64,000 nt of DNA, from the NCBI RefSeq assembly GCF_000702625.1, contig NZ_JNIS01000001.1:868001-932000 (forward strand), read 5' to 3'. Numbering within the stretch: position 1 is the first letter of the stretch; each line of letters opens with the position of its first letter. The DNA is from Exiguobacterium oxidotolerans JCM 12280 (GTDB taxonomy: Bacteria > Bacillota > Bacilli > Exiguobacteriales > Exiguobacteriaceae). Shown here piece after piece: positions 57,199 to 64,000 of this stretch. A program made the translations under genes and the position numbers. The notes under the pieces are model-generated. The model was not told the DNA's origin and searched no databases. It saw only the letters and a program-made list of their open reading frames with translations.

Positions 57199-58680
57199 CT
57201 AACATTTTGCCCGAGCAGGTGTCAGGTGTTGCTTAAAGGCACGAATCGTCATTGCCACCTCGTCAAAGGAGTCATCGACTAGTTCCGCACACTCTTCAAT
57301 CAACATTCCTTCACGCAATTCATGAAACAGATGGATTAATGCAGCAGCTGAACCTTCGACTGAGTCAAACGTTTCACCACTGAGGACGAGGCGGGCAAAC
57401 CGTTCATAAAAGTCGCCTTCAAGGCTCATCCGCTCTTCGTCAGATACGTAATGTTCTGCGAGACGAATCGTCTGTAAGGCACGATGAATCCGCTCATCGA
57501 CGATATCGCTCCGTCCATTCATCTCATGCAAAATTTGTTCTGTCAGCTGCAGGACATCTTCGTGGTCCGTCACTTCCGGCATCATCGAAAGGGCCAACCG
57601 TGCTTCCTCGTCATTTAGTTTCCCGAGTAGCAAAGCCGTGAAAATCCGTGAGACATCATCTTCCGTTTTCAACGCTTGAATCAAGGCTGAACGAAACTGA
57701 AGGTTATGACGAATGTCGTATGCCTCTTGTTCTTCCCGTAAGCTCGCGGCCTCTTTTGATTGTAAGAAGGCTGCCGCTTCTTCGACATGTCCCGTTTTGA
57801 ATGCAGAAATCGATAACCAGTGACCAAATAGTGGGTCGCCTCGGTAGCCACGGCGTTCGAGCAATTTCAATTCTTCGTACGCTAAGTCATGACGACCGAT
57901 GATTGCAAGAGTCGATGCGACTTTATAACGTGTTTCGAGATTGACGGAACGAACGTGTTCGAGCTTCCGTGACAGACGGTGCGCTTCTTCATCCTGCCCC
58001 ATCTCATGTAAGAGAACGAGCGTATTACAAAGCGCATGGAGATTTCCTGGATTTCCTTCTAAGACGCGTTCAAGCGAATGGAAAGCCCGGTCGTTTTCAC
58101 CAAGATAAAATTCGACGATTGCCAAGTTATTGTAGGCTGGCCAAAATGTCGGGTACGTCGCGATCAAGGACTCGAGTGTGTCCTGTGCTGCAAACAACAT
58201 CCCTTTATCGATTTGGCGCTGGGCTTGTGCATGGAGACGAATCAACTCATCTTCATCGTCATCCTCAAGCTCTTGCTCAAGATCAATCAATTCCACGAGT
58301 GCGGCCGATGCCTCTGCGTGTTTGCCTGCCGGTGCATGTTTTAAATATTCGAGCGCATATTCTTTTGCTTCTTCATATAAAGAAACGTGCGCATAGTTGT
58401 TCGCTAAATAAAAGAGTGATTCGGTATTTGACTCATCGAGTGCACGGACACGTTTCAATACGTCGTTCGCATGATTGATTTCTCCCGTTTCGAACAGGAC
58501 ACGTGCGTAACGTAGTAGGTAACGGACATCTTCTGGTTGAAGCGTCGTCGCTTCGTCAAGATGATAAACCGCCTCTTCGAGTCTCCCTTCCCGATGCGCC
58601 TTCCGTCCGCGAAAATAAAAAAGTTCCGCTTGGCGCGTTGTAATCGCAAAGGGGTCTGCTTTGTATTCCGTTAATTCCAT
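57199..58680 (-). CDS. Tetratricopeptide-repeat protein
   Basis: A 493-residue all-helical protein with several TPR-like repeats, clearest in the first half (YLLRYARVLFETGEINHANDVLKRV; FYLANNYAHVSLYEEAKEYALEYL; YNNLAIVEFYLGENDRAFHSLERVL). The C-terminal part has no recognised domain. A similar TPR gene (yvcD) lies near trxB in B. subtilis. Likely a scaffold or adaptor in the cytoplasm; partners unknown. Confidence 0.8.
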   Translation of the reverse strand: MELTEYKADPFAITTRQAELFYFRGRKAHREGRLEEAVYHLDEATTLQPEDVRYLLRYARVLFETGEINHANDVLKRVRALDESNTESLFYLANNYAHVSLYEEAKEYALEYLKHAPAGKHAEASAALVELIDLEQELEDDDEDELIRLHAQAQRQIDKGMLFAAQDTLESLIATYPTFWPAYNNLAIVEFYLGENDRAFHSLERVLEGNPGNLHALCNTLVLLHEMGQDEEAHRLSRKLEHVRSVNLETRYKVASTLAIIGRHDLAYEELKLLERRGYRGDPLFGHWLSISAFKTGHVEEAAAFLQSKEAASLREEQEAYDIRHNLQFRSALIQALKTEDDVSRIFTALLLGKLNDEEARLALSMMPEVTDHEDVLQLTEQILHEMNGRSDIVDERIHRALQTIRLAEHYVSDEERMSLEGDFYERFARLVLSGETFDSVEGSAAALIHLFHELREGMLIEECAELVDDSFDEVAMTIRAFKQHLTPARAKC

Positions 58681-58762
58681 AGTGATTCAAGCCCCCATAA
58701 TATAAATCTAGTTTCGTAGTTGCAGAGACAAGAATAACCTATCTCGGATAGCGTTGCAACAG

Positions 58763-58793
58763 AAAAAAACGCCGGGGTTTACGCCCAGCGTTT
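58763..58793 (-). terminator. Terminator overlapping the end of kapB
   Basis: Minus-strand stem AACGCTGGG / CCCCGGCGTT spanning the kapB stop codon, followed by seven T. Confidence 0.7.
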
Positions 58794-59159
58794 CGCATAA
58801 ATGGTTTCGAGTTCCTTGTAGTTCTCTAAGCATTTTCGTACAAAAGCATCTTCTTGTGGATTCTTGTTTTGCAGACGTTCAACATCTTTTTCGAATGCCT
58901 GCCGTAAGCTATCCGGATACGACGGAATCTCGCCCTCATATGCATAGACGACACTTGGAGAAACCGTGATCTTTTCGTGTTGATGCAAGGCGGTACGGAT
59001 ATGGAAGAGCGGTACGTCAACTTGGTTCGGTTGATGCAAATCACCTTGCGTCGGATGTTTCTCGACGGCGAGGACTTCGACGACGAGCCCTTGCGGACGT
59101 TCTGCAAATAATCTTCCGAAATACTTTCCGGTCTTATAAGTGAAGCGAATATAATTCAT
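58779..59159 (-). CDS. kapB: Kinase-associated protein B
   Basis: A 126-residue protein of the KapB family (YIRFTYKTGKYFGRLFAERPQGLVVEVLAVEKHPTQGDLHQPN region). In B. subtilis KapB is an activator of the KinB sporulation kinase. There is no lipobox here; the usual lipoprotein description does not apply to this sequence. It sits 29 bp after the acyltransferase gene, probably co-transcribed with the hprK operon. The host is likely not a spore former, so its role may differ. Confidence 0.8.
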   Translation of the reverse strand: MNYIRFTYKTGKYFGRLFAERPQGLVVEVLAVEKHPTQGDLHQPNQVDVPLFHIRTALHQHEKITVSPSVVYAYEGEIPSYPDSLRQAFEKDVERLQNKNPQEDAFVRKCLENYKELETIYAKRWA

Positions 59160-59188
59160 TGCGGATTGACCTCCTTCTCACAGTTTCG

Positions 59189-59671
59189 TCACATTTCATG
59201 GCGACGAAGCGGCTGACTCGAGACACGTTCGTTCGGTAAGATGTCCCGGTGAACGACGGAACCGGCACCGATACTGGCGCCATCTCCAATCGTCACGCCT
59301 GGTAAAATCGTCACGTTCGCGCCAATCAACACATCGCTACCGATCGTCACGTTGCCGATCCGGTACTCGGTCGTCAAATATTCATGACAGAGAATCGTCG
59401 TGTTGAAGCCGATGATTGTATTCGAGCCGATTGAAATCCGTTCCGGGAACATCGTGTCCGGCATCACCATCAAAGCTAGTGCCGTTCGGTCGCCAATCTT
59501 CATCCGGAGGCATGTCCGGTACATGGCATTTTTGAACCGAAGCGATGGTGAAAAGCGTCCGATCGTAATGATGCTAAAACACCACATGACTTTGAAGAAC
59601 GAGACCGTCCGGTACATGTGCCATAACGGATTCGTCGACCCGACGTGATAGCGATCAGTCCGCCGTGCCAT
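59189..59671 (-). CDS. Hexapeptide-repeat acyltransferase (YvoF type)
   Basis: A 160-residue left-handed beta-helix acetyltransferase. The hexapeptide pattern (ISIGSNTIIGFNTTI, VTIGSDVLIGANVTILPGVTIGDGASIGAGSVV) forms the helix, after an amphipathic N-terminus. ATG 59671 is chosen because it begins within the ppaX end with GAGG upstream; the longer frame starts in ppaX. Similar to YvoF of the hprK-lgt-ppaX cluster. The acyl acceptor is unknown. Confidence 0.83.
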   Translation of the reverse strand: MARRTDRYHVGSTNPLWHMYRTVSFFKVMWCFSIITIGRFSPSLRFKNAMYRTCLRMKIGDRTALALMVMPDTMFPERISIGSNTIIGFNTTILCHEYLTTEYRIGNVTIGSDVLIGANVTILPGVTIGDGASIGAGSVVHRDILPNERVSSQPLRRHEM

Positions 59672-60311
59672 TTTGCGCCTCGATCCAGTCACTTAGGTGT
59701 TCCATCGAGTCGATGATGACATCCGGTTCCAGTGCTTCCAAATACGGACGACCTTTAATCGCCCAACCGACCGCAACGGTTTTCAACCCGGCATTTTTCC
59801 CACCGTTGATATCCGTGTCGTTGTCCCCGACCATGATTGTCTCGTCGGTTGTCGAACCGAGGAGTGCCATCGCTTTTTCAAACGGTTCGACGGCTGGTTT
59901 TTCTTCCATCACGTCGTCTGCTGCGATGATTGTCTCAAACAGTGACGTCAGTCCGAACAGTTCAATCCCTTTTAAGGCGACGCGACGACTTTTTGACGTC
60001 ACGATCGCCATCTTGTAGCCCTGCTCCTTCAAGCGGCGTAAACCGTCGAGGACACCCGGATATTCCAGGACGAGTGCGTCATGCATCGCAATGTTATAGC
60101 TGCGGTAAAAGGCGACCATCTCTTTCCACTGCTCGGCGTTGAGCTCAGAAAATGATTTTTCAAGCGTCGGACCGATGAACGGAAGCAATTCTGCCTCCGT
60201 AAACGTCCGCTCCGGGTAGTAGTAACTGAGTGTATGTTCAAAACTTTTCAGAATCAACGGGTTCGTATCAATCAACGTCCCATCTAAATCAAATAGAATC
60301 GTGTTAATCAT
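59655..60311 (-). CDS. ppaX: Pyrophosphatase PpaX
   Basis: A 218-residue HAD-family phosphatase. HAD motifs are ILFDLDGTLIDTN (Asp nucleophile), VTSKSRR, and VGDNDTDINGGKNAG. It hydrolyses pyrophosphate released by HprK/P dephosphorylation. ATG 60311 has GGGAGG about 12 nt upstream; it is near the lgt stop. Confidence 0.92.
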   Translation of the reverse strand: MINTILFDLDGTLIDTNPLILKSFEHTLSYYYPERTFTEAELLPFIGPTLEKSFSELNAEQWKEMVAFYRSYNIAMHDALVLEYPGVLDGLRRLKEQGYKMAIVTSKSRRVALKGIELFGLTSLFETIIAADDVMEEKPAVEPFEKAMALLGSTTDETIMVGDNDTDINGGKNAGLKTVAVGWAIKGRPYLEALEPDVIIDSMEHLSDWIEAQNGTAD

Positions 60312-60315
60312 CGGA

Positions 60316-61152
60316 TTACTTCGCCTCCCGTGTTGTTCCGTCCAAGTAGCGGACAGCATTTTTCCGGACGACCATCATGACGAGTCCGAAGATGATTAAA
60401 CAGATCGAGACGATTTGTGCCGTCCGCAGTCCGTCCCCCATCAACAGACTATCCGTCCGGAGTCCTTCAATATAGTAACGTCCAATCGAGTACCAGACGA
60501 GATAACCGAGGAAGACGTAGCCGCGACGCGGATTGAACTTCATCCGCCAGACGATCAACAAGATGACACCGATGATGTTCCAAATGCTTTCATAGAGGAA
60601 CGTTGGTACATAATAGACGCCGTCGATATACATCTGATTGACGATCCAGTTCGGCAAGTGCAACGTATCTTGCAGGAACGACCATGTCGTCTCTCCCCCG
60701 TGCGCTTCTTGGTTGAAGAAGTTCCCCCAACGTCCGACCGCTTGACCGAACAGGAGTGATGGTGCCAAGATATCAGCAATTTGCCAAAACGAAATCTTTT
60801 TCTTACGCGTATAGAGGATGACCGTCAAAATCGCGCCGATGATGGCACCGTGAATCGCGATTCCACCTTGGCGGATGTTGATGATTTGATCGAGATGTTG
60901 CCCATAGTATTGCCATTCGAAAGCCACATAGTAGATACGGGCACAGATGATGCTGATCGGAATCGACCAGATGACGACATCGACCGCATATTCTTCATTA
61001 AAGCCAATCCGCTTTGATTCGAAGATGGCGATCATCAAGCCGACGATTGCCCCTAAGGCGATGACGACACCATACCAATAGATTGGAATCGGACCGAGTT
61101 CAATCGCGACACGATCGAATGTCGGCTGTACCGTTGCAAGTGTCCCCATCAT
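60316..61152 (-). CDS. lgt: Prolipoprotein diacylglyceryl transferase
   Basis: A 278-residue membrane enzyme with about seven spans that adds diacylglycerol to the lipobox Cys of lipoproteins such as MetQ and RbsB in this window. The signature [14 protein letters not shown] and the substrate-binding [12 protein letters not shown] are present. Overlaps hprK by 4 nt. Confidence 0.95.
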   Translation of the reverse strand: MMGTLATVQPTFDRVAIELGPIPIYWYGVVIALGAIVGLMIAIFESKRIGFNEEYAVDVVIWSIPISIICARIYYVAFEWQYYGQHLDQIINIRQGGIAIHGAIIGAILTVILYTRKKKISFWQIADILAPSLLFGQAVGRWGNFFNQEAHGGETTWSFLQDTLHLPNWIVNQMYIDGVYYVPTFLYESIWNIIGVILLIVWRMKFNPRRGYVFLGYLVWYSIGRYYIEGLRTDSLLMGDGLRTAQIVSICLIIFGLVMMVVRKNAVRYLDGTTREAK

Positions 61153-62090
61153 AGACCACCATTCCCGTCTTCAATCGCTTGCGCGAGACGTCCGGCGAAT
61201 TCTTCTGCCGTGTTGATCCCCATATTTTTCAGACGGTAATTCATCGCCGCAACTTCGATGATGACGGCAAGGTTACGCCCGGGACGCACTGGAATCGTCA
61301 AAAACGGAATTTCCGTATCGATGATTTGTAACGTCTCTTGGTCGAGCCCGACGCGGTCATAGACCTTCGTTTGATCCCAAATTTCCAGATTACAGACGAG
61401 GCTGATTTTTTTATGCGACCGTACAGCACCTGCACCGAACAACGTCATGACGTCGATGATGCCGATTCCGCGAATCTCAAGAAGATGCTGAATCAATTTT
61501 GGCGCTGTCCCGACTAAGATGCCGTCACCCGTCTGACGAATTTCAACGGAGTCGTCTGCCACAAGGCGGTGTCCCCGTTTGACGAGTTCGAGTGCCGTTT
61601 CGGATTTACCGACACCACTTGCCCCTTTGATGAAGACGCCGACCCCGTAAATATCGACGAGGACGCCATGCATCGCTGTCGTCGGAGCGAGTTCCGCTTC
61701 GAGGAAGTTCGTGATTTGAGATTCGACCGATGTCGTATGTCCCTTCGTCGTCAAGAGCGGTACGTTCGTTTCGTCAGCTGCCTTGATGATTGCTTCCGGT
61801 ACTTCAAACCCACGCGTCACTAAAATCCCTGGTGTTTCATCCGTACAGAGGACGTTTGCCCGTTCGAGCTGTTCCTCATACGTCAGGTTGTTGAAAAACG
61901 TCAATTCTGTTTTTCCGAGGACTTGCAGACGTTCTGCTGGGTAATACGCATAATAACCAGCGAGGACAAGACCTGGTCGACAGAGATCAGCCGTCAAAAT
62001 CGGACGATGTAGTCCTTCTTCTCCGGTGACAATTTTTAAATTGAATTGCTTTACGATTTCAGCTGTTCGCACTTTTGCTTGCACGCTCAA
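61149..62090 (-). CDS. hprK: HPr kinase/phosphorylase
   Basis: A 313-residue bifunctional enzyme that phosphorylates Ser46 of HPr when glycolytic intermediates are high and reverses it with phosphate. Walker A GASGVGKS (156-163) and the family signature [10 protein letters not shown] (205-214) are present. It governs catabolite repression, acting with CcpA at sites like the rbs cre. First gene of hprK-lgt-ppaX-yvoF. Confidence 0.96.
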   Translation of the reverse strand: MSVQAKVRTAEIVKQFNLKIVTGEEGLHRPILTADLCRPGLVLAGYYAYYPAERLQVLGKTELTFFNNLTYEEQLERANVLCTDETPGILVTRGFEVPEAIIKAADETNVPLLTTKGHTTSVESQITNFLEAELAPTTAMHGVLVDIYGVGVFIKGASGVGKSETALELVKRGHRLVADDSVEIRQTGDGILVGTAPKLIQHLLEIRGIGIIDVMTLFGAGAVRSHKKISLVCNLEIWDQTKVYDRVGLDQETLQIIDTEIPFLTIPVRPGRNLAVIIEVAAMNYRLKNMGINTAEEFAGRLAQAIEDGNGGL

Positions 62091-62104
62091 TCAGCCCCTT
62101 TCAC

Positions 62105-62135
62105 TTGAAGTATTGTACCATATTTTTGTTAAAAT
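62105..62135 (+). promoter_or_regulatory. Possible promoter for the 62197-62589 gene
   Basis: TTGAAG (62105-62110) and TAAAAT (62130-62135) with a long 19-bp spacer. Only a weak candidate. Confidence 0.35.
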
Positions 62136-62196
62136 CAATGAATTCGATTAGAAGGGCAGTAACTGGGGGAAAGAATACAACAAAGGAGGTTTTTTT

Positions 62197-62589
62197 ATGA
62201 TGAATATGTCAGGTAGCGGCATCGGCTTAATCATTATCATGATTTTAGTTGCGATTGTCGCCATCCTTGGTCTCGTCTACATCATCATCTCGTTAATCGA
62301 TATGTGGAAAGCTTATTCGCGTGATCAAAATCAGACATCGCTCTTATTTTTCATCATCTCACTGGTCGGAATCGTGCTGAGCGGTCCATTCATCTCACTC
62401 ATTCTCGCCATCGTCTTTTATTGGAACCGGGCGCGTAGCAAAAGTTGGATGGGAATCGGCTTAATCATTGCTTCCATCGTCCTAGCGATTATCGGCGTCA
62501 TCACGTTCATTTCATTCGGGTACGACATGAACAACTTCGACAATATGAACTGGGACGAACCGATGATGGATGAAGACTATAACTACTAA
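62197..62589 (+). CDS. Membrane protein of unknown function
   Basis: A 130-residue protein with three hydrophobic helices (about residues 9-34, 47-73 and 84-108) and an acidic, Met/Asn/Tyr-rich tail (DMNNFDNMNWDEPMMDEDYNY) that is probably extracytoplasmic or peripheral. I do not recognise a family. GGAGG lies 8 nt before ATG 62197, so translation is well supported. It is divergent from hprK and has its own terminator. Confidence 0.7.
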   Translation: MMNMSGSGIGLIIIMILVAIVAILGLVYIIISLIDMWKAYSRDQNQTSLLFFIISLVGIVLSGPFISLILAIVFYWNRARSKSWMGIGLIIASIVLAIIGVITFISFGYDMNNFDNMNWDEPMMDEDYNY

Positions 62590-62591
62590 TC

Positions 62592-62637
62592 AAAAAGAAA
62601 GGGATGCCATCTACATGATGCGCATCCCCTTCTTTTT
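62592..62637 (+). terminator. Terminator of the 62197-62589 gene
   Basis: Stem of AAAAAGAAAGGGATGC / GCATCCCCTTCTTTTT after the stop codon; the A/T flanks allow use in both directions. Confidence 0.75.
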
Positions 62638-62701
62638 GACTGTAGACACACTTTATTTTTTGATTGCGATGCTTGATCATCCATTTCCATCAGGAAGCGA
62701 C

Positions 62702-62748
62702 AAAAAAATCCCGCCGGCTCCGGTTTCAGGAAGCAGGCGGGATTTTTG
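62702..62748 (-). terminator. Terminator of the DUF4097 gene
   Basis: Minus-strand stem AAATCCCGCCTGCTTCC / GGAGCCGGCGGGATTT and seven T directly after the stop. Confidence 0.85.
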
Positions 62749-62749
62749 A

Positions 62750-63856
62750 TTAAAACGCTTGTGGACTTAAGTGAACACCGTGCGTCACGGAAATCGTTCC
62801 CGTTTTCGTATCGGCTTCGACTTCAATCTTCGGCGTCCGGTCACGACCGGAGACGAAATGCAGTTTACGGTTCACGACATCTTTTTGGTCGCGAATCACT
62901 TCCATCTCATCGAGGTTACAATTCAACCCACCAAAGTTTGTTTCCAGCTCACCATATACTTCAGCGCCATGCGGCAACATCAAAGCGATGCTTCCCGCGA
63001 GTGACGACGCTTGAATCTTCGCGTCATGGGCTGTTTTTAGTTCACACCGGACATTGCCGTTCGCGGTTTTTAGCTCAGAACGTTCAAAAACTCCGTTCGC
63101 GATGATTTGACCATTCGCCGTCTTCGCTTTCAACATTTTGACTTCTGACTCTTCGACTTCAATCGAACCGTTCGCCGTTGAAGCTTTCAAATCCTCACTA
63201 TAAAGATCGCGGACATGGATCCGTCCGTTCGCTGTCATCAGTTGAACGCTCGTCGCGTCAAGCGACGACAACGTAATCTCGCCATTCAACGTCTGTAACA
63301 CGAACGCCTCGTAGTGACGACGCGGAACTTTTAAGTGGATCGTCGCCCGGACGCGTTTATCTTTCAAACGAATCGATAGCGTGTTAGCGGAGACGGAATG
63401 TTGAAGCGACGCTTGAAGTTGCTCGAGCGCTTGCTCCTCATTGACTTGGCGAAGCGGACGCCCCGTCACCGTCAACTCACACTCCTCTAAATCACTTGGT
63501 TCGACGACGGCATTGGCATTAAATAAATCCAAGTGAATCGTCTCTCCACTGAATGGGAATTGTTTGACGTACGTGACGTTCGGACCAGACGTCTGATTTA
63601 ATGAGAGATCACTCTCTTTAATCCGGTTGACGAGACCATCAAAAGCAGACATCACTTTCGACGTCAGTGAATCAACCGTGTAATGATCGACGCGGTCGTA
63701 CTGTTCCGGTTCATCGACATACTTATGATTACTTGCTGTCGTCGATTGTTGCTGATCGAGTGCTTCAAGGCGTTCGAGCTTATCGAGTGCCTCATCGATC
63801 GTCAACTTTCCTTCTTTTACTTGTTCAAGTATCAACTGACGCATATCTTGTTTCAT
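62750..63856 (-). CDS. DUF4097 (YvlB-like) beta-helix protein
   Basis: A 368-residue protein. The N-terminal 30 residues (RQLILEQVKEGKLTIDEALDKLERLE) are a SHOCT-like helical tag that often sits in YvlB-type proteins; the rest, from about residue 110, is a DUF4097 repeat with recurring TANGxI steps that builds a beta-helix. In Bacillus, yvlB belongs to an envelope-stress operon (LiaR-related). ATG 63856 has AGGAGG 9-10 nt upstream; an in-frame ATG six bases earlier is an alternative. The remaining bases to the window end hold no feature I can support. Confidence 0.8.
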   Translation of the reverse strand: MKQDMRQLILEQVKEGKLTIDEALDKLERLEALDQQQSTTASNHKYVDEPEQYDRVDHYTVDSLTSKVMSAFDGLVNRIKESDLSLNQTSGPNVTYVKQFPFSGETIHLDLFNANAVVEPSDLEECELTVTGRPLRQVNEEQALEQLQASLQHSVSANTLSIRLKDKRVRATIHLKVPRRHYEAFVLQTLNGEITLSSLDATSVQLMTANGRIHVRDLYSEDLKASTANGSIEVEESEVKMLKAKTANGQIIANGVFERSELKTANGNVRCELKTAHDAKIQASSLAGSIALMLPHGAEVYGELETNFGGLNCNLDEMEVIRDQKDVVNRKLHFVSGRDRTPKIEVEADTKTGTISVTHGVHLSPQAF

Positions 63857-64000
63857 GAACATTCCCCTCCTATTTTCTGAACACGCTATGACGCAGGAAA
63901 ACTTATTCACTCTTTCGTTCTACTTCCCTTACTTCCCTTTTACGAATCCTCCGTCAAAAAAGTTTCATGATTCGATTCGGGCTGCGTCCCGTTCCAAAAC

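Overview
The window is a gene-dense chromosomal segment of a low-to-mid GC Bacillales bacterium. Gene order closely follows conserved Bacillus blocks: metNPQ, yusE-gcvH-yusI-fadEAN-proline dehydrogenase, secG-est-rnr-smpB-ssrA, cggR-gapA-pgk-tpiA-gpmI-eno, rpoN, clpP-whiA-yvcK-rapZ-trxB, and hprK-lgt-ppaX-yvoF. The gene content, the tmRNA tag AGKTNTQLAAA and the style of the intergenic repeats suggest Exiguobacterium; this is inference from memory, not from a database comparison. Nearly all long stretches are coding, and most genes are on the minus strand in tight operons with 4-nt ATGA overlaps. I see no prophage, IS transposase or CRISPR array.

Layout. 0.1-9.7 kb: an MFS exporter, then methionine import (metQ, metP, metN) under an S-box SAM riboswitch, then a SAM-recycling and reverse-transsulfuration operon (yrrT-like methyltransferase, luxS, mccA, mccB) with its own promoter and a CymR-like palindrome. 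Upstream of it lies an independent unit that looks like a non-coding RNA (about 7.57-7.89 kb), followed by a thioredoxin-like gene, gcvH, an ArsC/Spx-like gene and a DinB-like gene. 9.7-17.3 kb: the fadN-fadA-fadE beta-oxidation operon with two FadR-like operators, a divergent methyltransferase, and proline dehydrogenase. 17.4-26.7 kb: TrhA and VTT membrane proteins, then a complete histidine operon hisZGDCBHAFIE with hisK divergent. 26.7-30.1 kb: a lipoprotein, the formaldehyde-fixing pair hxlAB with divergent hxlR, and a GNAT acetyltransferase.

30.1-36 kb: a conspicuously AT-rich orphan gene immediately beyond the 3' end of tmRNA, then ssrA, smpB, rnr, an esterase and secG. 36-42.7 kb: the ribose operon rbsRKDACB with an RbsR-like palindrome inside the promoter spacer and a cre-like site, then two small unknown genes. 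43-51.8 kb: the lower-glycolysis operon under a tandem CggR operator, preceded by rpoN and a glutaredoxin-like gene. 51.9-64 kb: tRNA-Arg(CCG), CtsR-type clpP, a ribbon-helix-helix-like protein, whiA-yvcK-rapZ, trxB, a TPR protein, kapB, the hprK operon and two envelope-related genes.

The most unusual signal is a dispersed repeat family: four copies of a roughly 100-bp element that folds as a three-way junction. They occur as two head-to-head pairs at 15976-16292 and 42737-43027, each pair lying between convergent genes. Copies share a core, differ in the hairpin tip while keeping it paired, and are enclosed by locus-specific complementary arms. The second is the putative C-rich small RNA at 7570-7887. 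The third is the AT-rich islet beside ssrA. Regulation can be read directly from the DNA at many loci (SAM, CymR, FadR, HxlR, RbsR/CcpA, CggR, CtsR); every operator assignment rests on motif resemblance only.
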